A stretch of 8,239 bases of DNA from Streptomyces albidoflavus (lineage in GTDB: Bacteria; Actinomycetota; Actinomycetes; Streptomycetales; Streptomycetaceae), in NCBI RefSeq assembly GCF_000719955.1, contig NZ_JOII01000067.1, forward strand, positions 1 through 8,239, written 5' to 3'. The notes under the pieces are model-generated. The model made no database searches, was not told the origin of the DNA, and worked only from the letters and a program-made list of their open reading frames with translations. Positions 1 through 5,327 of this stretch are shown here, piece after piece (the stretch's first letter is position 1; every line of letters begins with the position of its first letter). The translations under genes and the position numbers were made by a program.

Positions 1-725
1 ACGCGACCCCGCCCCACGCCTACGGCCGGCCCCACCCCGCCTACGGCTACCCCCAGTCCCAGCAGCACCCGGGCCTGGCGCCCACCCCGCCGTACGGCCC
101 GGCTCCGCTCCCGGCGCCCGCGCGGGACCGGGCCCCGACGGTCCTCCTGCTGGTCGTCGCGCTGATCGTCGCCCTCGGCGCGGGCGCCGGGGTGTACGCC
201 TTCCTCAACGGGAGCGACGGCGACGACCTGGCCAACGACCCGAAGCTGCCCTCGCCCACCGCTTCCGCCGACCCGGGCGGCTCCGGCACCCCGAGCGGCG
301 ACACCACCCCGGCCGAGGGCACGCCCTCCGGCGACAACGACGATGCCGACGATGCCGACGAGGGCGAGGGGGACACCGTCCCCGCCGCCTTCCTGGGCAC
401 CTGGACCACCACCATCGGCACCGCCGACGAGCGGCGCCTCGTCCTCCGGCAGGGCGAGGTGGGCGACACCGTCCTCTCGCTCACCGCGACCGGGCCGATC
501 CAGGGCAGCGCCAGTGCGTACCGCTGCGTCTTCCAGGCGGAGCTGACCGAGGTGCCGAACTCCCGTGGCCCGGTGCGGGTCGGCCCGTCCCGGGTGGTGG
601 TCGGCGAGCCGATGACCTCGTGCAGTTCGGGCGAGTCCACCACCCTCACCCTGCACGGCGACGGCCGCCTGACCCGCGTCAACGACGCGACCGGGGAGTC
701 CCTGACCTACACGAAGGCGGGCTGA
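1..725 (+). CDS. C-terminal part of a single-pass membrane protein, probably a Ser/Thr protein kinase (5' truncated)
   Basis: The reading frame is open from the left edge (first whole codon at base 3) to TGA at 723-725, so the start and N-terminal domain lie outside the window. Visible in order: a Pro/Gly/Tyr-rich cytoplasmic stretch with PPYG and PAYGYP-like units (bases 3-131), one transmembrane helix of Leu/Val/Ala/Gly (about 141-206), an extracellular linker rich in Pro, Thr, Gly and then Asp/Glu (about 216-375), and a compact beta-rich outer domain (about 384-720) that opens with FLGTWTTTIG and ends LTYTK. From memory, Streptomyces Hanks-type kinases often end in a domain of this kind (FxGTW..., QGxVGDTVLSL..., GESLTYT). 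That makes a receptor kinase my best guess, but no kinase motif is in view. Two extracellular cysteines (in YRCVF and TSCSS) could form a disulfide. Alternative: an unrelated anchored secreted protein. Confidence 0.6.
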   Translation, partial: ATPPHAYGRPHPAYGYPQSQQHPGLAPTPPYGPAPLPAPARDRAPTVLLLVVALIVALGAGAGVYAFLNGSDGDDLANDPKLPSPTASADPGGSGTPSGDTTPAEGTPSGDNDDADDADEGEGDTVPAAFLGTWTTTIGTADERRLVLRQGEVGDTVLSLTATGPIQGSASAYRCVFQAELTEVPNSRGPVRVGPSRVVVGEPMTSCSSGESTTLTLHGDGRLTRVNDATGESLTYTKAG

Positions 726-737
726 GCCCGGCCCGGG

Positions 738-1121
738 TCAGGCGGAGGGCTCACCCGTCCGGCCGCCCTTGCGGAAGCTCCACCCGGTGTTGAGGCAGGC
801 TTCGGCGAGCGGTTCGAAGTAGCCGTCGGGGTGCCCGAGTTCGGCGGCCAGCTCGTCCCAGCGGTGCTCCACCACGTACTCCTTGCAGCGGTCGCAGGCG
901 AACCACTGCTGGGACTCGTGGCGGAGCTTCTGCTTGGTGCCCTCTTCGTCGGTGACCCGCCAGAAGTGGACGGACTTGACCGGGAACATCAGGGCCAGCG
1001 GGCGGGACGGCTCCCAGCAGAGGGTGCAGACGCGGGGCGTCCACGTCCGCTCGGGGGACAGGTCGTCGAAGTAACCCATGGGCGCAGGGTACTCGCGCTC
1101 GTCCGGCAGTCGTCCCGCCAT
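738..1121 (-). CDS. 127-aa protein with two CxxC pairs, third gene of the tgm RiPP operon
   Basis: I do not recognise the family. The 127-residue product has CTLC (C32, C35) and CDRC (C76, C79), spaced as in a split zinc ribbon, plus one more Cys (C109). Conserved-looking aromatic and charged stretches (HFWRVTDEEG, QQWFACDRC, HRWDELAAELGHP) lie around them. There is no signal peptide or membrane helix, so it is probably cytosolic. The ATG at 1121 is chosen because GGGAG (1128-1132) sits six bases upstream. The tgmB stop and this start form TGAGTGATG, so translation is likely coupled. GTG at 1124 and ATG at 1079 (starting MGYFDDL) are alternative starts. Coupling ties it to the precursor and maturase, so a role in RiPP maturation, immunity or regulation is plausible but inferred only. 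It could also be a housekeeping gene caught in the operon. Confidence 0.8.
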   Translation of the reverse strand: MAGRLPDEREYPAPMGYFDDLSPERTWTPRVCTLCWEPSRPLALMFPVKSVHFWRVTDEEGTKQKLRHESQQWFACDRCKEYVVEHRWDELAAELGHPDGYFEPLAEACLNTGWSFRKGGRTGEPSA

Positions 1122-1124
1122 CAC

Positions 1125-2075
1125 TCACTCCCGTCGGATTGCCAGCCAGGCGGCTATCGCCTCTGTCATGGGCATACCCGTCTCGATCTCGGCGAAGAGG
1201 AACTGACCGCCCGCGTTCGCCTCCAGGAACCACGGATCGCCCTGCTCGTCAATCGCGAAGTCGAAGGCGGCATAGGCCAGTTGGGCTTCCTGGAGGTAGC
1301 GGCGCACCGCCGCGCGCAAGGCGCCGTCCACCTCTCCGGCCACCCAGGTGCTGGCGTCGGCGGGGAGGAAACGCCAGTCGAGGGTGGGCGTGCGCGGGGT
1401 GACGTAGGCCGGGAAGTAGCGGTCGCCGACGACGGTGAGCCGCAGGTCGGTGCCTTTGGGAACGCGCTGCTGGAGGCAGGTGGCGCAGGCCGCGACGCCG
1501 GTGAAGTCGGCCTCGGGCGGGACGGCGGCGGTGGGCAGGGTGAGCGGCGGATTCTGCGGGTGACGGCCGGTCACCGACTTGACGACGAGACCGCTCCCGG
1601 CGTCCGCGTACGTCTTCTGGAAGCGCGCCGCCTCGTCGGGGTCGGTGGTGACGAGGGTGTCCGGGACGCGCAGTCCGGCGCGGGCGGCGGTGGCCAGCTG
1701 CCAGAGTTTGTGACGGGAGCGCTCCAGGGCGTCCGGATCGTTCATCCAGCGGGCGCCGGTGGCGCGCAGGGCGCCCCAGAGGGCGCGTTCACACTCCAGG
1801 GTGATCCACGCGCGCTGCTCGGCGGAGACATGCGCCCCCGGCGTCCCCGGGCGGCGCACCCACACCGAGCGGATCTCCTCCAGGGCGACCCGCCCGCCCG
1901 GCGTGGCGAGATGGCCGGTGACCTGGCCGTCCGGGGTGACGCGGACGGCCAGGTCGACGCGGCCGGGGAACTCCGCGGGGTCGAGCCGGAGGACCGGGAC
2001 GCCGCGTCGGCGCAGCTGGAGCACGACCGCGTCGGCGGTGACGTCCTCCTCGCAGGTCAGGACGAGGACGGTCAT
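1125..2075 (-). CDS. tgmB: ATP-grasp ribosomal peptide maturase (TgmB family)
   Basis: This 316-aa protein belongs to the ATP-grasp ligases that modify ribosomal peptides (graspetide or microviridin-type enzymes, SAV_5884-like group). Such enzymes phosphorylate an Asp/Glu side chain of the precursor and join it to a Ser/Thr hydroxyl or Lys amine, giving ester or amide rings. Visible features: a pre-ATP-grasp half with VWVRRP (71-76) and WMNDP (110-114), KLWQL (123-127) at the domain join, the ATP-binding lysine in VVKS (K166), QQRVPKGTDLRLTVVGD (202-218) as the family's precursor/ATP segment, and the metal-binding end FDFAID (271-276) with FLEANAGGQF (283-292). E285 and N287 are the probable Mg ligands. 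Length is normal for the family. The ATG at 2075 lies three bases after the tgmA stop, so the pair is coupled. Unusual: a CATC cysteine pair (C197, C200) just before the conserved QQ-VPKG segment. Confidence 0.92.
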   Translation of the reverse strand: MTVLVLTCEEDVTADAVVLQLRRRGVPVLRLDPAEFPGRVDLAVRVTPDGQVTGHLATPGGRVALEEIRSVWVRRPGTPGAHVSAEQRAWITLECERALWGALRATGARWMNDPDALERSRHKLWQLATAARAGLRVPDTLVTTDPDEAARFQKTYADAGSGLVVKSVTGRHPQNPPLTLPTAAVPPEADFTGVAACATCLQQRVPKGTDLRLTVVGDRYFPAYVTPRTPTLDWRFLPADASTWVAGEVDGALRAAVRRYLQEAQLAYAAFDFAIDEQGDPWFLEANAGGQFLFAEIETGMPMTEAIAAWLAIRRE

Positions 2076-2078
2076 CGC

Positions 2079-2273
2079 TCAGTCGTCCCAGTGGGTCTTG
2101 CTCCCGGCGGTGGAGGCGGTGGAGCCGAGCCGGGCGAGGAGCGCGGTGTCCTCGGCCGCGTACCCGCCGCCGGCCAGCACGTTGACCTGTTCTGCCTGGT
2201 CGAAGGCGTAGGGCGCCGCCGGCTCGCCGGTCTGCGGGCGGGCGTACTGGAGGGCGAAGGGCGTCATCGTCAT
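2079..2273 (-). CDS. tgmA: Putative ATP-grasp-modified RiPP precursor (TgmA family)
   Basis: This 64-residue peptide directly precedes the ATP-grasp maturase and is its expected substrate. The N-terminal leader has PFALQYARP (5-13), reminiscent of the PFFAR(F/Y)LE maturase-recognition helix of microviridin leaders, then a YAFDQAEQVNV segment (22-32). The C-terminal core STASTAGSKTHWDD (51-64) packs six hydroxyl residues (S51, T52, S54, T55, S58, T60) and K59 before two acidic residues (D63, D64). This suits side-chain ester or amide crosslinks. As I recall the family, a TAGSKTHxDD-type tail is its hallmark. The ATG at 2273 is preferred over the in-frame ATG at 2267, because GAGGAG (2282-2287) is eight bases upstream of the former and fourteen of the latter. 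Ring pattern, leader cleavage site and biological activity cannot be read from sequence. Confidence 0.9.
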   Translation of the reverse strand: MTMTPFALQYARPQTGEPAAPYAFDQAEQVNVLAGGGYAAEDTALLARLGSTASTAGSKTHWDD

Positions 2274-2359
2274 CGTGCACTCTCCTCGGCGTCTGGCCTC
2301 TGTCGGGTCGCGAACGGGGGTGCGGGTGGCGCCGCGGACGCCCCGTGCGGCGCCCGCCC

Positions 2360-2375
2360 GACCGGACGTCCGGTC
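2360..2375. promoter_or_regulatory. Perfect 16-bp palindrome in the tgmA/regulator divergent region
   Basis: GACCGGACGTCCGGTC reads identically on both strands. On the minus strand it overlaps a TTGACC hexamer (2372-2377) that could be the -35 of a tgmA promoter, but no convincing -10 follows at 16-18 bp. It is a candidate operator or activator site for tgmA transcription. At this GC content a short GC-rich palindrome could also arise by chance. Confidence 0.4.
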
Positions 2376-2383
2376 AAGGGAAC

Positions 2384-2412
2384 TTGTGCCCAGACCGTGG
2401 GGAAAGTAGGGA
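2384..2412 (+). promoter_or_regulatory. Candidate promoter of the XRE regulator gene
   Basis: TTGTGC (2384-2389) and TAGGGA (2407-2412) are separated by 17 bp and resemble the Streptomyces housekeeping consensus TTGACn / TAGrrT. Transcription would begin near 2419, leaving a leader of about 40 nt before the ATG at 2460. The predicted start falls on the first base of the 2419-2444 inverted repeat. On the minus strand a TACTTT hexamer (2403-2408) overlaps the -10 and could belong to a face-to-face tgmA promoter, though it has no matching -35. Confidence 0.4.
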
Positions 2413-2418
2413 CAATCC

Positions 2419-2444
2419 GGTAATCAATCGCGTTCCTGATTACC
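2419..2444. promoter_or_regulatory. Inverted-repeat operator, probably for the XRE regulator
   Basis: The arms GGTAATCA (2419-2426) and TGATTACC (2437-2444) are perfect inverted copies separated by 10 bp. They are strikingly AT-rich in DNA of about 72% GC, so a chance pair is unlikely. The site covers positions +1 to about +26 of the proposed regulator transcript and ends 15 bp before its start codon. This fits autorepression by the dimeric helix-turn-helix protein encoded next to it, and possibly co-control of the divergent tgm genes. The assignment to this regulator is inferred from position. Confidence 0.6.
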
Positions 2445-2459
2445 CAGACCGGGGGGCAG

Positions 2460-3401
2460 ATGCCAGCGCCGAAGTCCGTGGACCCCACCGCCTCGCTCGC
2501 GGCACTGCTCGGCGCGCGCATCCGCCGGCTGCGGAGAGCGAAGGGCTGGAGCCAGACGGAGCTGGCCGCGAAGGGCGCGACCTCGCAGGGCCGCCTCGCA
2601 CAGATGGAACTCGGCCGCGAGACCCCCAGCCAGACGGTCTGCCAACTCCTCGACCAGGCACTCGACGCCGACGGCGAACTCCTCGCGCTCTGGGCGCACA
2701 TCGAGCGCACCCCGTACCCGGACTGGTCGCGCGCCTTCATGCGGTTCGAGCAGCGCGCCACCCGGATGCGCAAGTACATGGCCGCCACCGTGCCGGGCCT
2801 GCTCCAGACCGAGAGCTACGTCCGCGCCCTGCTGGCCGCGGCCCGCCCCAGCGTCGGCGGCGCCCTGGAGAGCCTGGTACGCGCCCGGCTGGAGCGGCGG
2901 CTGCTGCTCACCGGGGAGTCCCCGCCGTACTTCTGGGCGATCCTCGACGAGTCCGTGCTGCGCAGACCGATCGGGCAGCCGGAGGTGATGCGGGAACAGC
3001 TGACGTACCTGCTGCACATGCAGGAGACGGAACGGGTCTCGCTCCAGGTACTGCCCTTCTCCGCCGGGGTGCACCCGGCGCTCGGCGGCTCGGTCACCGT
3101 CCTCAGCTTCGACCGCCGCCCCGACGTCGCCTACCTGGAAAGTTCCCACTCCGGAGAGCTGATCGACGACCCCGAGGCGGCCGCGGGCTACGGGCTAGCA
3201 TTCGATCAGCTTCACGCCCAGGCGCTCTCACCCCATGCGTCCGCAGCCATGATCCGCAACGTGTTGGAGGGCTCCTACGGTGTCACTCGCGTCTCCCGAC
3301 GGCGTCGCCGGTCCGTGGCGCAAGAGCAGCTACAGCAACACGCAGGGTGGGGACTGCGTCGAGGTCCGCGACGACCTGCCCGGCCTGGTTCCGATACGTG
3401 A
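2460..3401 (+). CDS. XRE-family regulator with DUF5753 domain
   Basis: A 313-aa DNA-binding regulator. Residues 14-75 form an XRE/Cro helix-turn-helix (ARIRRLRRAKGWSQTELA, then GRLAQMELGRETPS). Residues about 95-268 are the DUF5753 domain common in streptomycetes (PGLLQTESYVRALL, WAILDESVLRRPIG, VSLQVLPFSAGVHPALGGS, VAYLES). The ATG at 2460 follows a GGGGGG run. Such regulators usually stop soon after the helix that here ends NVLEG (266-270). This one instead continues about 43 residues in an Arg-rich tail (RRRRRS..., RRGPRRPARPG) read through the overlapping DUF397 gene. It is divergent from tgmA and is the likely local regulator of the RiPP operon. Relatives paired with DUF397 proteins (WhiJ-like, SCO4441-like) affect development and antibiotic production in S. 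coelicolor. Target and ligand are unknown. Confidence 0.92.
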   Translation: MPAPKSVDPTASLAALLGARIRRLRRAKGWSQTELAAKGATSQGRLAQMELGRETPSQTVCQLLDQALDADGELLALWAHIERTPYPDWSRAFMRFEQRATRMRKYMAATVPGLLQTESYVRALLAAARPSVGGALESLVRARLERRLLLTGESPPYFWAILDESVLRRPIGQPEVMREQLTYLLHMQETERVSLQVLPFSAGVHPALGGSVTVLSFDRRPDVAYLESSHSGELIDDPEAAAGYGLAFDQLHAQALSPHASAAMIRNVLEGSYGVTRVSRRRRRSVAQEQLQQHAGWGLRRGPRRPARPGSDT

Positions 3402-3480
3402 CAGCAAGGACCCGGGCCGCGGGACGGTACGGGTCTCGGACCGGGCGTGGCGGGTGTTCCTGCGGGTGACGCGGGGTTAG
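3280..3480 (+). CDS. DUF397 small protein paired with the XRE regulator
   Basis: A 66-aa protein with the DUF397 signature: WRKSSYSNTQGGDCVEV (13-29), then IRDSKDP and the closing RAWRVFL. These small proteins occur in many copies in streptomycetes, nearly always beside an XRE-DUF5753 regulator, and are thought to modulate that partner. A toxin/antitoxin-like or co-regulator role has been proposed for the pairs. The GTG at 3280 is supported by GGAGG (3266-3270) nine bases upstream, and the domain begins soon after it. The unusual point is the position: the first 122 bases lie inside the 3' end of the regulator gene in another frame. Normal pairs overlap by only a few bases. No transmembrane segment is seen; it is probably cytosolic. 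Confidence 0.9.
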   Translation: MSLASPDGVAGPWRKSSYSNTQGGDCVEVRDDLPGLVPIRDSKDPGRGTVRVSDRAWRVFLRVTRG

Positions 3481-3576
3481 GTCCCGTCCGCCGGGGGCTG
3501 GTCGGCGCGCCCGCACGGTACGCCCGGGCGGCCCCGGGGCGGGCAGGGGCACAGGCCGCGTGCGAGGGTGGGGCGC

Positions 3577-3598
3577 GCAGGCGAAACGGTTCGCCTGC
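3577..3598. repeat. Perfect 9-bp inverted repeat, possible operator or hairpin
   Basis: The arms GCAGGCGAA and TTCGCCTGC flank a 4-bp ACGG loop, ending 38 bp before the GTG of the membrane protein gene and about 100 bp after the DUF397 stop. No T-tract follows, so it is not a classical terminator. It could be an operator for the downstream gene, an RNA hairpin in its leader, or a U-less actinobacterial terminator for the regulator/DUF397 transcript. Confidence 0.45.
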
Positions 3599-3636
3599 CG
3601 GAGAGGCGGCGCACGCCGGGTGAGGGGGAGTCGGCG

Positions 3637-4329
3637 GTGACCGAGCAGCGGCAGCAGGACAACCGGCCCCCAACCCCCTCGCGCCGCTCGCAACGCCGCC
3701 AGACCGTCGCCGAGTTGCGCTCCCAGGGCCGCGCCGGTCCCGGACTGCGCGACATACTCCCCGGCTTCCTCGGCATGGTCCTCGTCACCGCCGGCCCCGT
3801 GATCGGCCTCGCCTGGCTCTACCGGGCCTACGGCCTCGGCGCCCTGCTCCTGGGCGCCCTCCTCCTCGCCGCCGCCACCCTGGTCGGCGTCCCCTGGCGG
3901 CGCGCGGTGGTCCGCCGGCGCGGCGGCCGCTACACCCCCGCCGAACTCGCCGTCCTCGACGACCACGGCCTCGCCGTCGCCGCCGAACGCATCCTGCGCC
4001 GCGACGGCTGGCACGTCCTGCCCATGCCCGAGGACGGCCGGCCCCGCCTCTACGCCCGCGACCGCCGCGACCGCCGCCTCGACGTCTCGTTCCGCCCGGT
4101 CGAGGGCGGCCCCGACGCGGCCGAACCCCCGGGCGGCCCCGCCACCCTGCGCGAGCCCGGCGGCCCCGCCGACGACCGGGTGATCCGCGTCGTGATCAGC
4201 ATGGGCACGTACAGCCCCGCCGAGATCGAATGGGCCTCCCGGCCGGGCGGCGACCACCTCGTCGACGGGCGGCAGTTGCAGCAGTGGGCCTCCGGGACCT
4301 CCCTGGACGCGCTCGGCCTGCTCACCTGA
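3637..4329 (+). CDS. Two-helix membrane protein with a degenerate Mrr-like (restriction endonuclease fold) domain
   Basis: A 230-aa protein. The basic N-terminus (1-38) is followed by two hydrophobic helices (about 41-62 and 65-86) and a soluble domain (about 99-230). The domain has helix LAVAAERILRRDGWHV (112-127), a strand-rich RLYARDRR-RRLDVSF part, and a closing block VVISMGTYSPAEIEWAS followed by HLVDGRQLQQW. That block resembles the C-terminal signature of Mrr-type nuclease domains (ViTtG.fs..A...A, then v.LIDG..L). The D...(E/Q)xK catalytic core of Mrr is not evident, so the domain may bind DNA or act structurally rather than cut. GTG at 3637 is chosen because GAGGGGGAG (3622-3630) lies six bases upstream; GTG at 3568 would add 23 Arg/Gly-rich residues with no better signal. 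It converges on the hxlR-type gene with a 3-bp gap. The fold assignment is a motif-level inference. Confidence 0.82.
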   Translation: MTEQRQQDNRPPTPSRRSQRRQTVAELRSQGRAGPGLRDILPGFLGMVLVTAGPVIGLAWLYRAYGLGALLLGALLLAAATLVGVPWRRAVVRRRGGRYTPAELAVLDDHGLAVAAERILRRDGWHVLPMPEDGRPRLYARDRRDRRLDVSFRPVEGGPDAAEPPGGPATLREPGGPADDRVIRVVISMGTYSPAEIEWASRPGGDHLVDGRQLQQWASGTSLDALGLLT

Positions 4330-4332
4330 CCG

Positions 4333-4713
4333 TCAGCCCTCGAACCGCCCCCGCGCCCCTTCGATGTGCCCGAGGTACCGCTGCGTCCACGCGCACATCA
4401 GGTGGGTCGTCTCGCGCAGGGCCAGCCCCGGCTCGGTGAGGGTGTAGTCGACGCGGGGCGGAACAGTCGGGTGCACGTAACGCTCCACCAGGCCGTTCCG
4501 TTCCAGCATGCGCAGGTTCTGGGTGAGCATCTTGTGGCTGATGCCCTCGACCCGGTCGCGGATCTCGCTGAACCGCACGGTGGACTCGCCGAGCGCGTCG
4601 ATGATCAGCAGCGCCCACTTGTTGGCGACCTCCGAGAAGATCTCGCGCGCCAGGGAGTCGGCGCGGCTCAGGTCCGCGTCCTCGGGTGTGCCGCTGAGCT
4701 GCTTGGTCACCAT
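4333..4713 (-). CDS. HxlR-family transcriptional regulator
   Basis: A 126-aa winged-helix regulator with the full HxlR signature: NKWALLIIDAL (31-41), RFSEIRDRVEGISHKMLTQNLRMLERNGLVER (47-78) as the recognition helices, and the wing VPPRVDYTLTEPG (84-96). Members act as dimers that repress or activate nearby genes, often in response to reactive electrophiles. The conserved N-terminal Cys that senses electrophiles in YodB or HypR is replaced here by Ser or Ala in the DSLAREIF segment (19-26). The only Cys is C107, in the C-terminal helix, so a different inducer or no redox sensing is likely. The ATG at 4713 has GGGGG four to five bases upstream. It is divergent from the Rid-family gene across a 165-bp region, and this pairing suggests it controls that gene and itself. 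Confidence 0.93.
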   Translation of the reverse strand: MVTKQLSGTPEDADLSRADSLAREIFSEVANKWALLIIDALGESTVRFSEIRDRVEGISHKMLTQNLRMLERNGLVERYVHPTVPPRVDYTLTEPGLALRETTHLMCAWTQRYLGHIEGARGRFEG

Positions 4714-4769
4714 CAGGTTCCCCCGTCACCGAAAAGTGCGTTCTTCCTTGTCAGCGGGGACTCTCCTAC

Positions 4770-4784
4770 GGTTCCCGGGTAACC
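4770..4784. promoter_or_regulatory. Near-palindrome, candidate HxlR operator in the divergent promoter region
   Basis: GGTTCCCGGGTAACC has matching outer arms GGTT/AACC around a CCCGGG centre and misses perfect symmetry by one inserted T. It lies between the divergent regulator and Rid genes, where a self-binding HxlR dimer would be expected to act. The same 165-bp region also holds a short CAC-GCT-like triplet repeat (about 4826-4852). No -35/-10 pair with normal spacing could be assigned on either strand. Confidence 0.3.
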
Positions 4785-4878
4785 ACACGTGACCGTGGCG
4801 CGCCCGGCCTTCGCCCCCGCCCACCACGTTCACCACGCTCACGCTCACGCGGACGTACGACGACAAGGAGACGGCAGC

Positions 4879-5286
4879 ATGGCGATCACCCTGGTGGACC
4901 CCGAGGGACTGCCGAAGGTCGGTGCCTACCGGCAGGTGGCCGTGGCGACCGGGTCGCGGCTGGTCTTCGTCGCCGGGCAGGTGGCCTGGGACGCGGACGG
5001 CGCCACGGTCGGCGCGGGCGACCTCGCCGCCCAGGTCGAACGGTGCTACCTCAACGTCCACACCGCCCTCACCGCCGCCGGCGGCACCTTCGCGGACGTC
5101 GCGAAGCTCACCGTGTACGTCGTCGACTGGACGCCCGACAAGATGCCGCACTTCCTCGACGGGGTCGCCCGCGCCACCGCGCGGCTGGGAGAGACCCCGG
5201 CCGCGCCCGGCACGCTGGTGGGCGTCGCCGCGCTGGACGTGCCCGAGCACCTGGTCGAGGTGGAGGCGACGGCGGTCCTGGACTGA
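4879..5286 (+). CDS. Rid-family (YjgF/UK114) protein lacking the RidA catalytic arginine
   Basis: A 135-aa protein of the Rid/YjgF/UK114 family: small trimeric enzymes of which RidA hydrolyses reactive enamine/imine intermediates from amino-acid metabolism. Recognisable elements are VFVAGQVAWD (29-38), QVERCYLNVHTALTAAGGTFADVAKLTVYVVD (52-83) and the C-terminal VGVAALDVPEHLVEVEA (114-130). In E. coli RidA the motif PARSxVEVA carries the essential Arg105. The aligned stretch here is APGTLVGVA, with Gly111 in that place, so imine deaminase activity is doubtful. Rid subgroups 4-7 similarly lack the Arg and have mostly unknown roles. The ATG at 4879 has AAGGAG (4865-4870) eight bases upstream. 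It is transcribed away from the HxlR gene, its likely regulator, and converges on the ankyrin gene with a 41-bp gap. Confidence 0.93.
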   Translation: MAITLVDPEGLPKVGAYRQVAVATGSRLVFVAGQVAWDADGATVGAGDLAAQVERCYLNVHTALTAAGGTFADVAKLTVYVVDWTPDKMPHFLDGVARATARLGETPAAPGTLVGVAALDVPEHLVEVEATAVLD

Positions 5287-5327
5287 CCACCGCCGCCCCG
5301 CCCCGGCCGCAGGGGCTCACCGAGGGC

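Noticed and set aside
340..363. Tandem GACGATGCC repeat in the first gene
   Set aside because: It is a short in-frame repeat coding for the Asp/Ala acidic linker of an extracellular domain, ordinary low-complexity linker coding.
726..737. Short CCCGG-C-CCGGG hairpin between the convergent kinase-like and CxxC-protein genes as a terminator
   Set aside because: The stem is only five base pairs with a one-base loop and no T-tract. It is not distinguishable from random GC-rich sequence.
831..2423. A 530-codon open frame on the plus strand across the tgm genes
   Set aside because: It is antisense to three well-supported genes, has low-complexity Gly/Ala/Arg composition and no domain. Long antisense frames are expected at this GC content.
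3568..3636. Upstream GTG start adding 23 residues to the Mrr-like membrane protein
   Set aside because: The GTG at 3637 has an ideal GAGGGGGAG site, and the extension would be translated through the inverted repeat with an Arg/Gly-rich, family-atypical sequence.
4748..4772. TTGTCA and TACGGT as a promoter for the Rid gene
   Set aside because: The spacer is only 13 bp, too short for a normal housekeeping promoter.
4789..4878. In-frame 30-residue upstream extension of the Rid protein with a His-rich stretch (HHVHHAHAHAD)
   Set aside because: The strong AAGGAG site serves ATG 4879, family members start there, and the His run comes from a CAC/GCT repeat in the promoter region. It is probably untranslated.
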